A stretch of DNA of 64,000 bases from Arachnopeziza araneosa (taxonomy: Eukaryota > Ascomycota > Leotiomycetes > Helotiales > Arachnopezizaceae): contig QYAI01000059.1 of the NCBI GenBank assembly GCA_003988855.1, forward strand, positions 81,066-145,065, read 5' to 3'. The stretch's first letter is position 1; each line of letters opens with the position of its first letter. The position numbers were made by a program, and so were the translations under genes. Under the pieces are notes generated by a model. The model was not told the origin of the DNA, did not search any database, and saw only the letters and a list, made by a program, of their open reading frames with translations. This document shows positions 21,221 through 31,507 of this stretch, one piece after another.

Positions 21221-23070
21221 ATGGCGGAGCCAGTCCCAGAACATGGTCTTGAGAGGCATCTCTCCACAGCCGACGAGAAGGATGAGGAGGAGTTGGGCCA
21301 ATTTGGGTACAAGCAGGAATTGAAGCGCGATTGGGGAGTGATGCATAATTTTGGAATCTCTTTCTCTATCATTGTACGCCTCTCCCACATCCGAGTCATT
21401 TCGATGCTGATAGCCCGCAGTCCGTCATCACTGGTATCACAACACTCTTCGAATATGGTCTGCTCACTGGCGGCCCTGGAGGTATGAGAGCATCGAACGA
21501 GCTTGGATACGCGCTGATATAGATAGTCATGTCTGTTGGCTGGATCGTTGTTTCGGTTTTCACCATGTTTGTCGCCCTCGGCATGGCTGAAATCGTCTCA
21601 GCCATTCCCACAGCTGGAGGTCCATATTACTGGGCTGCTATTCTTGCCCCACCTAAGCATTCTGCGTTTGCTGCTTGGATTACCGGATGGTACGTCATTT
21701 CCCTCCGAAGCAGGCGAAATTCATGATGGGCGCAAATCACTTAAAACTGGTGTTGCCTAGGTGATTAGTGCCCATCATGAATTTCGCCCGCTTCGCTCTC
21801 TATCTTGACCGTTCCCTAACCGCTCAGGTTCAATCTCCTCGGTCAAGTTGCAGTCACAACGGGTATCTCTTTTGGTTTGGCTGGCCTCATATCCACTACC
21901 GCATTGGTAAAGACAAGCTATGAAGCCACCCCGGGGAAAACAATCGGCATCTACGCAGCAGTTCTCGTCTCCCACGCAACTGTCAACACCTTCGGCGTAC
22001 ACATCCTCCGCTACCTCAACAACTCTTCCATCCTCCTCCACTCGGTTGGCGTAACAGCCCTCGCTATCGCTGTCTTGGCCAAAGCCCCTACCCACCAGAG
22101 CGCCAAATTCGTCTTCGCAACCTTCTACGATGGCACAGGTGTTTCTCCATCCCCAGGATGGAGTGTACGAGCTTCTCCAGCCTACGTTGCATGCTGCGGA
22201 GCGCTCATGTCGCAATACACCTTGACTGGATTTGACGCGTCGGCTCATTTGAGTGAGGAAACTAAGAAGGCCTCTTGGTCCGCACCCATAGGTGTCGTAT
22301 CTTCCGTCGGCTTCTCCTCACTCTTCGGCTTTTTCGTCCTCATGTCCTTCCTATTCTCAATTCAGAACTTCGACAACACCGTCGCATCCACCTTCTCCCA
22401 ACCGGTGCTCCAAATCTTCTCCGACATATTCGGCGACGATGGAGCCGTGGTTCTCATGTGCCTCGTGATGATCTGCGTCTGGCACTGCGGTCTCTTCTCG
22501 ATGACGTCCAATTCTAGAATGATGTTTGCTTTTTCCCGTGACGGCGGTATCCCCCGCTTCTTCCACAAGGTGGATGATCGTTTCCGCTCGCCGATCCGAA
22601 CCGTCTGGCTTGCAGCTTTCCTCTCATTCTGCCTCGCACTACCCTCCCTTGGCTCCCCTGTTGCTTTCACAGCCGCAACATCCATCGCCACAATCGGGCT
22701 TTACCTCTCCTACGGAATCCCCATCCTGATCGGGTTCATCTACGGGCGAGAATTCTCGGCACGAAAAGGTCCTTTCAATCTTGGCGTGCTGTCTAAACCT
22801 ATCGCATTTACTGCTGTGGCGTGGATCATATTCATCACCATTATCTTCTGTCTACCAACGGCAAATCCTGTTACTAGCACGACGTTGAATTATACCGTTG
22901 TGGCGGTGGGTATTATTGCTATCTTCAGCCTTTCCGTATGGTTTATCACTGCCAGGAAGTGGTTCGTGGGTCCCATTAGAGAGATTGAGGAGGCGGATGC
23001 TTTGGGGGTGGATATCACGCAGCCTGGGGCTTTGGAGCAGGCTGAAGAGAAGATACTTCATGAGAAGTGA
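21221..23070 (+). CDS. APC-superfamily amino acid/GABA/choline-type permease
   Basis: Exons 21221-21373, 21421-21481, 21527-21689 and 21828-23070 encode 539 aa with about 12 membrane segments. The N-terminus is an acidic cytosolic tail followed by MHNFGISFSII-SVITGITTLF, the standard start of the fungal BAT1/GABA-permease/HNM1 group. Other landmarks are VALGMAEIVSAIPTAGGPYYW and FDASAHLSEETKKASWSAPIGV. It should take up an amino acid, GABA or choline-like amine at the plasma membrane. Intron 3 is 138 nt, against 45-47 nt for the other two, because of a hairpin insertion (see repeat). Upstream genes are unrelated. Substrate is not readable. Confidence 0.9.
21706..21795. repeat. 90-nt inverted-repeat hairpin inside a permease intron
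   Basis: Arms 21706-21740 and 21761-21795 are 35 nt each and complementary with 3 mismatches, around a 20-nt loop. Removing the 90 nt leaves a 48-nt intron, the normal size here. The flanks both read CTC, a possible 3-bp target duplication. It is either a miniature inverted-repeat element or a local inverted duplication. Confidence 0.75.
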
Positions 23071-23923
23071 AAGTGGAGAACTTTTTAATGTAATATGTTA
23101 GATACCATGGTTGAGAAATCAATAGAATTTGAATCAAGACTGGCATCGTGCAATATGGAAAATATATCGTTGAGTTTGAAGTTTGATCGATCCAAGAATT
23201 TTATTCCAATCGTGCAATATTCTCTTTTGATTGGTAACCATCCCATTCTTGATACAGCCTCGACGTATTCCAAAATGGCAAGGCGAGTACCCCAATCCTG
23301 CATCACCTTAAATTTGTTTTAGCACTGCAAATCTAGACATTAGAGAAGATTGGGAATTCGTTGATGGAGTTGATGGAGCCTCACCGAAAACAATTGAACC
23401 CACACATTCTGAACCTGAAAATAGGTCTGTGGACTCCATGCCGACCAGCCGTCAGAGTGCCTTCAGCGCGTCGTCCACCGTAGCTTTTGCTGTAATAGAA
23501 GGGCATTTCTTCGATGTGTCTTGATTCGACAATTTGATGAAAATGTGAATGTCTCTCGACTAGGACCTCCATTTGATTTCACATTCCGTGGCACCAACAA
23601 GAATTAGGGAAGATGCAAGCGATCGTCAGAAGTGGCTTGGCTGATGAAATTCGCTGTGGCGGTGCATAAGCGCCACACCTTGTACGCGTCAACTACATGG
23701 CGGTTGGCAATACTGCAATGACCTGAACATGAAACATTCGGTTACGCCCGCTGGTATCCGCAAAAGCGGTGTGCTCAACTCATCAGGGATCATCTTCAAT
23801 CAAGAATGAGAGGCGATTAAAGTTGTAGATTGCACTGCAGATGTGGCGTTATGTGGTGAGATCGGCTGCATGAACCCAGGATGCCTGCAAATCAAGCGTT
23901 TCACTACATGAGGAGAATCCACA
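23071..23923. other. convergent intergenic region, nothing recognised
   Basis: 850 bp between the ends of the permease and SSN3. No gene, RNA or repeat can be supported. Confidence 0.5.
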
Positions 23924-25502
23924 TCATTCCTTCAGTCTCTTTGTTGGTCTCGAATCATCCGGTAGACCACTGCGTTTGGTACCAGGTAATGAGCTGGTAC
24001 GGATATCGTTGTCATCTTGCGAAACTCTCCGATGCGGATACTCCATCTTCACGCCTTCGAAGCAGTTCCCAGATACTTTATCCCCGGTGCTAAAGAACGG
24101 ATGCAGAAGTGCTTGTTGTGCCGTCAATCTTCTCTCTGGATCATATTCTAACAATCCGCTGAGTAACTTGTAACCCTCCTGGCCCAGACTAGCATTTGCT
24201 TGGGGATTCGAGGTCGAAGCATGTGAGTTGATGGTGCTATAGTACCATTTTTCAAGATTGCTTCCATTCTTTGAATGAGCTCCAGCCAGTGTCGAAAGCT
24301 GGGAATATTCCGGCATATTCACGAGATGTGGCCACTTTTCTTTCGTCGGCAGGCCCATAATTTCTACAATCTTCTGCATCTGGTTTCTCTGGAACGGAAC
24401 CGTCTTCTTGCTATCCATCTTTGCTTCTTCGCCTTTGAAGATGGGTCGCAGCGACAAAAGCTCAGCAAAAATGCACCCTACAGCCCACATATCGATGGCA
24501 GGAGTGTAATGACGTGAGCCGAGGAGCAGTTCGGGAGCTCGGTACCAGATGGTTACGACGACTTTGTCACCGGAGAAGAGGGAATGTAATGGTTTGTTGA
24601 AAAGACGAGCCAATCCAAGATCTCCGATTTTCACCTCGCCAGAGGACGTGACCATAATATTTGCGGGTTTGAGATCACGATGCAGAACCCAGTTGGCATG
24701 CAGATACTGACAGCCATTCAAGAGCTGAAACATGATGGATTTTACCGTGGACGGCGGGATGGGATGCCGCGTAGGCTGTGTATGGTGATGGATGATTTGT
24801 AAGAGGTCATGTTCAGCATACTCGAAAACCATGAAGATGCACTTGTCCTCCAGGATGATTTCTATCAACTTGATGATATTTGGATGGCTGAGCTCGGAAC
24901 ACAGGGCCATCTCTCGGACTGCGGACTGAGAGATACCGGTGTATTGGATTTGCTCGCCTTCTTTGTCTGGTGACTGAGTCAGCGGGGGGGGGGGTGCTAA
25001 GATAGGAAGTTCGCGACCCATACCTGGCTTGAACTTCTTGATCGCGAATTCTCCCGTCTGGCCATGCCGGCCGACAGCTTTGTAAACGCGGCCATAGGTC
25101 CCGCTGCTAATGAAGCCGATGACCTTGTAACGATCAATTACTCGGACTTTGCTCTGGTAGCCAATGTTTTGGCCGATGCCTCTGTCAGCGGGATCTGTCT
25201 GGGGTCAGCAGAGCTCAGGACGGTCTCGACAGAACAAACAGTAGCCGGGCCTTCGTTGAGGATACATTGGGAGAGACGAAGATGATGGAGACGAGATGAA
25301 AGCGGTCTCGAGCCGAAGTCAACGAAGAGAGGATGATGATGGCCCATGAAAGAAGGAGGAGCCGAGGGAACGAAGATGGGGATATACCATCAAAGGCCTG
25401 CTGAACACTCCTCTTGAGAGACTGTGTTCGCTGGGCCGAAGCAGAAGAGGAGGGACCTGGGCCTCCAGATGAAGGTGGGTTCGAGGTCAGGCTTTGGCTC
25501 AT
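23924..25502 (-). CDS. SSN3: Mediator cyclin-dependent kinase CDK8/Ssn3
   Basis: Kinase subunit of the Mediator CDK8 module, pairing with cyclin C (Ssn8) to phosphorylate RNA polymerase II CTD and transcription factors in the nucleus. Exons 25502-25388, 25194-25024 and 24966-23924 give 442 aa. The kinase domain starts near residue 60: glycine loop ISSGTYGRVYKA, catalytic Lys91 in FAIKKFKP, SQSAVREMAL (the SMSACRE-type helix of CDK8), LHRDLKPANIMV, and DLG in place of DFG, as in fungal Ssn3. DKVVVTIWYRAPELLLGSRHYTPAIDMWAVGCIFAEL and FKGEEAKMDSKKTVPFQRNQMQKI follow. The C-terminus ends SLPGTKRSGLPDDSRPTKRLKE, typical of the family. Intron 1 is 193 nt; intron 2 contains an 11-G run. The exon 1/2 acceptor was chosen for frame. 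Confidence 0.93.
24984..24994 (+). repeat. poly-G run inside SSN3 intron 2
   Basis: Eleven consecutive G on the plus strand, read as poly-C in the transcript just before the acceptor. Such runs change length easily, both biologically and in sequencing. Confidence 0.8.
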
Positions 25503-25610
25503 GTCTTATGCGCAAGCGCATGTGCTGGTGTAGCGCAGCGAGCGGTGCGGTGCGGTGCAGTGCAGGAGAGTGGCAGAAAGTGATGTGATGCGATGTGCGG
25601 TGGGGAGGGA

Positions 25611-25626
25611 GGGGGGGGGGGGGGGG
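25611..25626 (+). repeat. 16-nt poly-G run
   Basis: It directly follows GGTGGGGAGGGA and is followed by TGGGGCGG, so the whole 25600-25634 stretch could form a G-quadruplex about 100 bp upstream of the SSN3 start. Confidence 0.8.
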
Positions 25627-25834
25627 TGGGGCGGCGTTGTGGTTTTGCTGCTGACCCCACAAGGGCCCGGCGGTCTTGGGGCTGAGGCACGCGATGGAGG
25701 GCGGTCAGAGAGAAAAGAGAAATGGGGGGAAATGAAGCCTCAGGATCTGATCTCGACCGCTGCGGAGAGGGGCAGCAGGACACCAACAGACAAAACAGCA
25801 GCCTGCCGGAGTTGCGGGAGGAGGATGTGGTAGT

Positions 25835-25932
25835 TGGTGGTGGTGGTGGTGGTGCTGGTGGTGGTGCTGGTGGTGCTGGTGCTGGTGGTGGTGCTGGTGG
25901 TGGTGCTGCTGCTACTACTGCTGCTGCTGCTG
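25835..25932 (+). repeat. GGT/GCT trinucleotide microsatellite
   Basis: About 98 bp of imperfect GGT units mixed with GCT, ending in ACT and GCT runs. It lies between two divergent genes. Confidence 0.85.
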
Positions 25933-26594
25933 ATCTTCGGTGCTGATACGTGGTACAATGGCTGTTCAGGACGCCTTCTTCGCTTAGCATCAAGAGGAAC
26001 ACCAGCCCCGTCTGAGATGACGACGCAACCGCGTGCACAGCTAAGCCTGCAAAGATGGAAGGAAGGAAAATGATGGAAGGAAGGAAAATGATGGCGATTC
26101 GAGAAATCTTTCATTCCTCTATCTTCGCGATCCCGTCCGTCGAGTCTCATCGGCGCGCGGTCACCGCGGGGATGGGAACTAGGCCCTTTTCTTCAGATGC
26201 GATTTTGCTCCCGTAAGGCGAAACGCGTACAATGACGATGGACAATGAGGGCGATGATGTCGATGGAGGCTCTGCCACCAGGATAAAGGCAGCTACCAGC
26301 CTTTCTTGCGGCTTTGATACGTCCTATCAGGACTCTAAGTTTTAAATGGTGCGCCGTCGACGTCGTTGCTGGTGGAGATATCTGCATCTCCTATCCCCCA
26401 AGAGTCTCGACGTGCGCGGAGCCGCCCGACACCCATGCCCGTCGCTGATTGGCCGCCTTCTCCCCTCTGCCTTGCGGCTACTGAAGACAACAACCACATC
26501 AACAGTATATAGGGGAATCGCTCCCTCGACAACAACGCCCTCTTAGCATGCCATAACCGACCATCTCCGGCATTAACTCGACTTCAAACTCAAC

Positions 26595-28170
26595 ATGTCT
26601 TCCCGAGGCGTCAGAGAGTGTATGCGCGACTGCACCGCTTATCTCGTCTTCCTGGTCATCGTCTCTACCCTGGGACCGCTCCTCTTTGGGTACCATCTGG
26701 TAAGCTAGCCAACTCTCTCCTCTCCCATCTACCTCTCTCTAACTCGTACAGGCCGAATTGAACGCTCCCGAAGAAGAACTGACTTGCTACCATCCTGCCG
26801 CGAAGGATGTCGTTGCCACCGACCTCAAACTCCCACCATGCATTCCAATGAACGAGGCCGAGTTCGCAACCTTGTCCTCCGTGTTCGTCGTGGGAGGTTT
26901 CTTGGGTGCGCTCTTCGCTGGTCCACTATCCTCGAAACATGGCAGACTGCTGGCAATGCGTCTGACTTCTATATTCTTTGTGTGCGGGGCTGCTCTCGAG
27001 GCTCTGTCGGGTTCAATCTCCATCTTCTCCCTGGGCCGCTTCCTATCTGGAATAGGAGCTGGTGCATCAACCGTCATCGTCCCCATATATATTTCCGAGA
27101 TCGCTCCTCCCAAAGAGAGAGGTTTATTTGGATCCTTTACCCAAGTTATGATCAATGGCGGTATCCTCATTACTCAAGTTCTTGGCTTCTACCTGAGCAA
27201 AGGGCAACTCTGGAGAATCATCATGGCAGTTGGAGCCGGCATTGGATTGGTTCAAGGATTCGGCCTACTCTTCGTAGCGGAGAGCCCGTCCTGGATGGCA
27301 ATTCATAAAGACCCCCACATTGCTCTCCGTACTTTGCAACGTATTCGTGGTCAAGGCTTTCCCATCGATGAGGAGACGTCAGAATGGAATCTTCAGAAAG
27401 GCAACGCTGAACAAGAGTCCTTGCTTCACACCCCTCCACGGTCTCCCACACGTCCATCTTCTGTTCGTCGAGGTTCTTCCTTCTCCAAATTATCTAACAC
27501 GTCTCACCTCCCTCATGTTAGCTTCTTTGGTGTCATCAAGGATCCTCTTTATCGGCCAGCCATTATTGCTGTTATCGGTATTATGTTCGCCCAGCAGTTC
27601 TGCGGTATCAACAGCATCATGATGTACTCTGTCTCCCTCCTCCGTGGTGTGCTTCCTATGAGCTCATCTCTCCTCACCATCATGATTTCGGTCATCAATG
27701 TGGTGACTACCATTCTTTGTGCCCCTCTTCCCGACCGCATTGGCCGAAAAACCTGCCTGCTTATCAGTATCATTGGAATGGGTTCCATGTCATTTGCACT
27801 TGCTGTTTCTCTTCGACTGGAAATCAAGCTTCTCTCCGCCATCTCCGTCATCCTCTTTGTGGCTTTCTTTGCTACAGGCTTGGGACCAGTACCGTTCATT
27901 ATGGCTTCTGAACTTGTCGGACATGAAGCGGTTGGAGCTACGCAGAGTTGGTGCTTGGCAGCAAATTATGTTGCCACCTTTATCGTAGCTCAGTTCTTCC
28001 CGCTCTTGAATACCTGGATGAATGGTCGTTGGGGAGGAAAGGGCTGGGCATATTTTGTGTTTGCTGGACTCGCAGCAGCCAGTTTTGCATTTGTGGCGTG
28101 GTGGGTACCAGAGACAAAAGGAAAGAAAGATCCAGATGAGGTTTGGGGAAGAGACGCCCGATTGGATTGA
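26595..28170 (+). CDS. MFS sugar transporter, vacuolar/GLUT-like type
   Basis: Exons 26595-26699 and 26752-28170 (52-nt intron) encode 507 aa with 12 membrane segments. It starts MSSRGVRECMRDCTAYLVFLVIVSTLGPLLFGYHLAELNAPEEE; the GYHLAELNAP sequence replaces the GYDxGV of plasma-membrane hexose carriers and resembles mammalian GLUTs and yeast YBR241C/VPS73-like proteins. Other sugar-porter motifs: GRLLAMR loop, GIGAGASTVIVPIYISEIAPPKERG, ESPSWM, QQFCGINSIMMYS, DRIGRK and PETKGK. A Ser/Pro-rich loop (PPRSPTRPSSVRRGSSFS) between TM6 and TM7 is a likely phosphorylation region. Substrate is probably glucose-like; the membrane (vacuole or plasma membrane) is inferred only from the relatives. Confidence 0.9.
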
Positions 28171-29225
28171 AAAGTGTATCAATAGTTTCATTTGTTTTGG
28201 ACTTTGGGAGTTGACTTTGAAAATTGGATACCACAAGGATTTGGCATAGCGAGGTGTTTGGGACGTGTATATACACACCCGCCTGTAGTTTTCTTAATAA
28301 CATTGACTTGACAACTTACTTCTGCGTAACTTACCTGTTGCCTGCTGTCCTTGAATTTACTTGCGCCAGATATGCTCTACTGCCCATCCAACTTAAATAT
28401 CTTACAAAAATGGTGTTTTCCTTTTTCCTCCCTTCTGAGAACATATCTGGCAATTACTCACACGACTCTTCTCTATTCAAAGTAACTCCTATCTAGACAT
28501 CTTGAAATTCAAAACCTACTTTATTCAATCTAAACTCCATTTACGTGTACCATCTTTTCCCTCTCTTTGCTTCTCCCAGCAAGTGTCAATCGCCACTCGT
28601 CGTCCCATCCGAACTTGATAGCTAATCTCGCAGTGTTTTAACATAAACAAAAATATAAAAAATGCTTCTGTCCTCCGGACCGATCTTTTCGGGGTAATTT
28701 TTCCTTTGGCCAGTTCTCCGTGTTGCACGTAGTTTTGTCGTTGCGATATCCAAAGCCGGGTTCTTGTGCTGAAAGGTGCGTGCTTGTTCACGTCGTCCTA
28801 CACAGAGACGTCTTCCGTGATCTGATTGATATCCGCTCAAAATCTTCTTGTGATGTTCTCTTTCGAGAGTATTTGCCTTTCAGTGAGCTCCTCTTGCAGG
28901 TTCGGCCTCTATGTGTTGAGGCTGATAAGTATGGAAATATTCTTGCGAGCCAAAATGTGAAAACAAGACGGTTGGAAGGCACGTTTTGCGGCTTAGGGCT
29001 AAAGTAGGTAATGGGCACATAAGCAGAACTGACTCTGACCGGATAAAGTAATTTAACCAGTTAGAAAGCAAGAGCACCAAAAGATACAGAGTTGTCAATG
29101 TCAAAGAAGCAAAGGAATAATGGTAGCAAAGACATTGTATTTTTGACTCCACAACCGTCACTTGCTCCCAATCTCCGGTTTGTCTGTTATTCCCTAAATA
29201 TTTCATTCGATCCCAAAAAGTTCGC
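28171..29225. other. convergent intergenic region, nothing recognised
   Basis: 1 kb between the ends of the sugar transporter and ARP2. Short frames only. Confidence 0.5.
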
Positions 29226-30545
29226 TTATCTCGGGCCCAACTTATCTAAAGCAGTCTTCCCCTGCTCTTCCCACTCCGCCTTAGATATCCACATGTTCTC
29301 CTTGTCTGCCATGATATTGGCTAGCACGGCTCCACCCAAGAACACCATATGTCTCCTCCTAGGTGGATCCTCAATCCTAACCTTAAATTTTGATAATCGT
29401 TCTGGATTTCCTCCCAAGACCTTCGTAAGCCACAATTGCTTCAACTCCTTCTCCAGTCTTGAAGGTAGACCAGGGTACATTGAGCTACCCCCAGACAGGA
29501 CAATGGCTTTGTAAAGTGAAGAGCGTACATCCACCGCAGCAGACTGGATGGTATTAAAGAGGAATTCGGCGATGCCAGGTTGTTCCACATCCACGAGGTG
29601 AGGTTGAAATAGACATTCAGGGGCTTCGAATCGTTCACTGCCAACACGAATCACTCGACCATCTGGTAGAGTGTAACTCTCCACTAGAACAGTAGTATCT
29701 TCACTCAACCGTTTGTCGAGATCTAGATCGTAAGAAACGTAGCATAACTTCTCTTTGATTTGCCTGACAGTTTCAAAATCGGCGGTTCGGTTAAGTGCAT
29801 AGCCACGACGAAGGAGAAGCGCGATGAGGTTTCGAGTGACATCTCGACCGGCAACATCGAGGCGACGGGTGAGGTGGTTGAGAACAACAGATTCATAGAC
29901 AGGAACGATATGGGTAACGCCATCGCCAGAATCGACAACCACTCCGGAACTCAGACCTAAGACTGTCAGCATTTCTCCCCCGAGCTATTAGATGTGCTTG
30001 CCCTGCGCGTAAAGTGCCAAAACTGCCTGAATAGCCACATAAACTCCTCCGAATTGATATCTTTCGAACATGACCTCACACATCTGCTCCCTATTTCTCA
30101 ACGGATTCATCGGAGGCTCAGTAAGCAATATCTTTCTGCCTGTGGTATCAACCTTCATCTTCTCGTAGAAGGTGTAATCCCATAGATGCTGCATATCGTC
30201 CCACTTCTTCACAATACCGTTCTCCATGGGGTAGGAAACCTGTAGCATAGTGCGCGCAGCGGCTGCTTCATCCCCGCACATAATGTCCTTGATGACGAGG
30301 CCATCATTCCCCTTTTCTTCGGAACGGAGAATTGGTCGGCCTACAATCGAAGGATATTGAAATTCAGGAAAGTTCTTCAAAAGAAGTAGGTCAGTGAAGG
30401 TCCGGAAGTAGGGAGGTAGGCGCATACCTGTGCTGCATATCCAACCTTGAGGAATCCAGTCCCTCCGTCCAATACTGGGATTGAAGTCAGCAAAGAAATA
30501 GGGAGTCAGTAAGAGCATCATCTGACCTATTGGAGGTTCTGACAT
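29226..30545 (-). CDS. ARP2: actin-related protein 2 (Arp2/3 complex)
   Basis: Subunit of the Arp2/3 complex that nucleates branched actin at endocytic patches. Exons 30545-30527, 30474-30428, 30374-30002 and 29956-29226 give 389 aa, the usual ARP2 length. The first two tiny exons encode MSEPPIVLDGGTGFLKVGYAAQ, the nucleotide-binding start. Later landmarks are VGRPILRSEEK, SYPMENGIVKKWDDMQHLWDYTF, LLTEPPMNPLRNRE, GVVVDSGDGVTHIVPVYE, RFEAPECLFQPHL, LSGGSSMYPGLPSRLEKELK and IEDPPRRRHMVFLGGAVLA, all specific for ARP2. Introns 1 and 2 are GT-AG. Intron 3 (30001-29957, 45 nt) has a GC donor (GCAAGC), needed for the LYAQGLSSGVVVDSGDG join. A frame reading upstream to 30671 is intron and leader, not the N-terminus. 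Confidence 0.94.
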
Positions 30546-30742
30546 TTCGAGGACAACTTTTGTTGTGGCGGTCTTGATCGTGTGTTGAAGATGGTGGGGG
30601 AGTTGACGAGTTGGGTGACGTTCAATCCGGGCAACGTAGCGAGCTTTGTTCCCCACCAACGAGGCTGACAAGACTTCGTATCAAAAAAGCCTCACAATTT
30701 CCTTTTTGGGCCATAATTCAGCGACACACATAATAATTCAAT

Positions 30743-31507
30743 ATGGCCATCAGAAAGATCCTTGTCATCAATCCGAACTCTTCAAAATCTATGACTGATT
30801 CCCTGGATGTTCTCATCAGCGATTTCACTCGAGAACTTCCTAGCTCAACTCAAATCGATACATATACGGCTCCTTCTGGTCCACCGAGCATCAATAACGA
30901 GGATGACGCCGCTGAATCAGCAAATGTTGTCATGGCAGACCTGTTACCTAAATTTGGCGATTATGATGCATATTTGGTGGCCTGCTACAGCGTTCATCCT
31001 TTGGTTGGCATACTTAGACAAGAATTACCTCCACATGTCCACGTGACGGGAATATTTGAAGCCAGCATTTCAATTGCAATGGCTTTGTTACCTCTACATG
31101 CAACCGCGAGCTTCGGGATTGTTAGTACGGGTACTTACTGGAAGAAAGCTTTGTCGGATGGCGTGCAAAAATTCTTTGGTTGCGAAGATTCTGCAAAAAC
31201 CAGTAAATTTAAGGGTGTTGAAACCACTGGGTTGAACGCTATCGATTTACATACTGCAGATGCTGATTTAGTGAAACTGAAGATGAAAGAAGCAACAAAG
31301 AGGCTGGTCCAAGACAGAGATGTGAAAGTTATTTGCTTAGGCTGTGCTGGGATGGCGGGTTTGGATGGGATCGTTGACGAAGCTATATCAGAGGAATTGG
31401 GTAACGAAGCAATATATGTTCATGTATTGGACGGAGTGAAAGCAGGGATTAGCTTGCTAGAAGGATTGCTGAGAGCCTTGCCTGGAAAGCCACGAGAGAA
31501 GAACTGA
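30743..31507 (+). CDS. DCG1: Asp/Glu/hydantoin racemase-family protein, DCG1-like
   Basis: A single-exon 254-aa protein. It opens with KILVINPNSSKSMTDSL, the family N-terminal strand-loop, and has two cysteines in the expected catalytic positions: VACYSVHPLVG near residue 82 and VICLGCAGMAGL near residue 200. GIVSTGTYW supports the same fold. Relatives racemise hydantoins or aspartate-like substrates without cofactor. Yeast DCG1 is regulated with allantoin genes, though its exact reaction is not established. The gene is divergent from ARP2, only about 200 bp apart, so the two may share a promoter. Family assignment is firm; the physiological substrate is unknown. Confidence 0.88.
   Translation: MAIRKILVINPNSSKSMTDSLDVLISDFTRELPSSTQIDTYTAPSGPPSINNEDDAAESANVVMADLLPKFGDYDAYLVACYSVHPLVGILRQELPPHVHVTGIFEASISIAMALLPLHATASFGIVSTGTYWKKALSDGVQKFFGCEDSAKTSKFKGVETTGLNAIDLHTADADLVKLKMKEATKRLVQDRDVKVICLGCAGMAGLDGIVDEAISEELGNEAIYVHVLDGVKAGISLLEGLLRALPGKPREKN

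Larger units (their letters stand above)
25503..26594. other. divergent promoter with microsatellites, SSN3 and sugar transporter
   Basis: About 1.1 kb upstream of both genes. It holds a 16-G run, a long GGT/GCT-type repeat and a duplicated GATGGAAGGAAGGAAAAT segment around 26055-26090. Proline-rich, valine-rich or threonine-rich frames across the repeats are artefacts of composition. Confidence 0.65.

Noticed and set aside
25499..26150. Long proline-, valine- or threonine-rich open frames across 25.5-26.1 kb
   Set aside because: They follow the poly-G and GGT repeats in every frame on both strands and have no domain; composition artefacts.
29988..30671. ARP2 N-terminus starting at 30671
   Set aside because: The translated leader has no actin features, and the true DGGTGFLKVGYA start is recovered only by splicing three exons from 30545.
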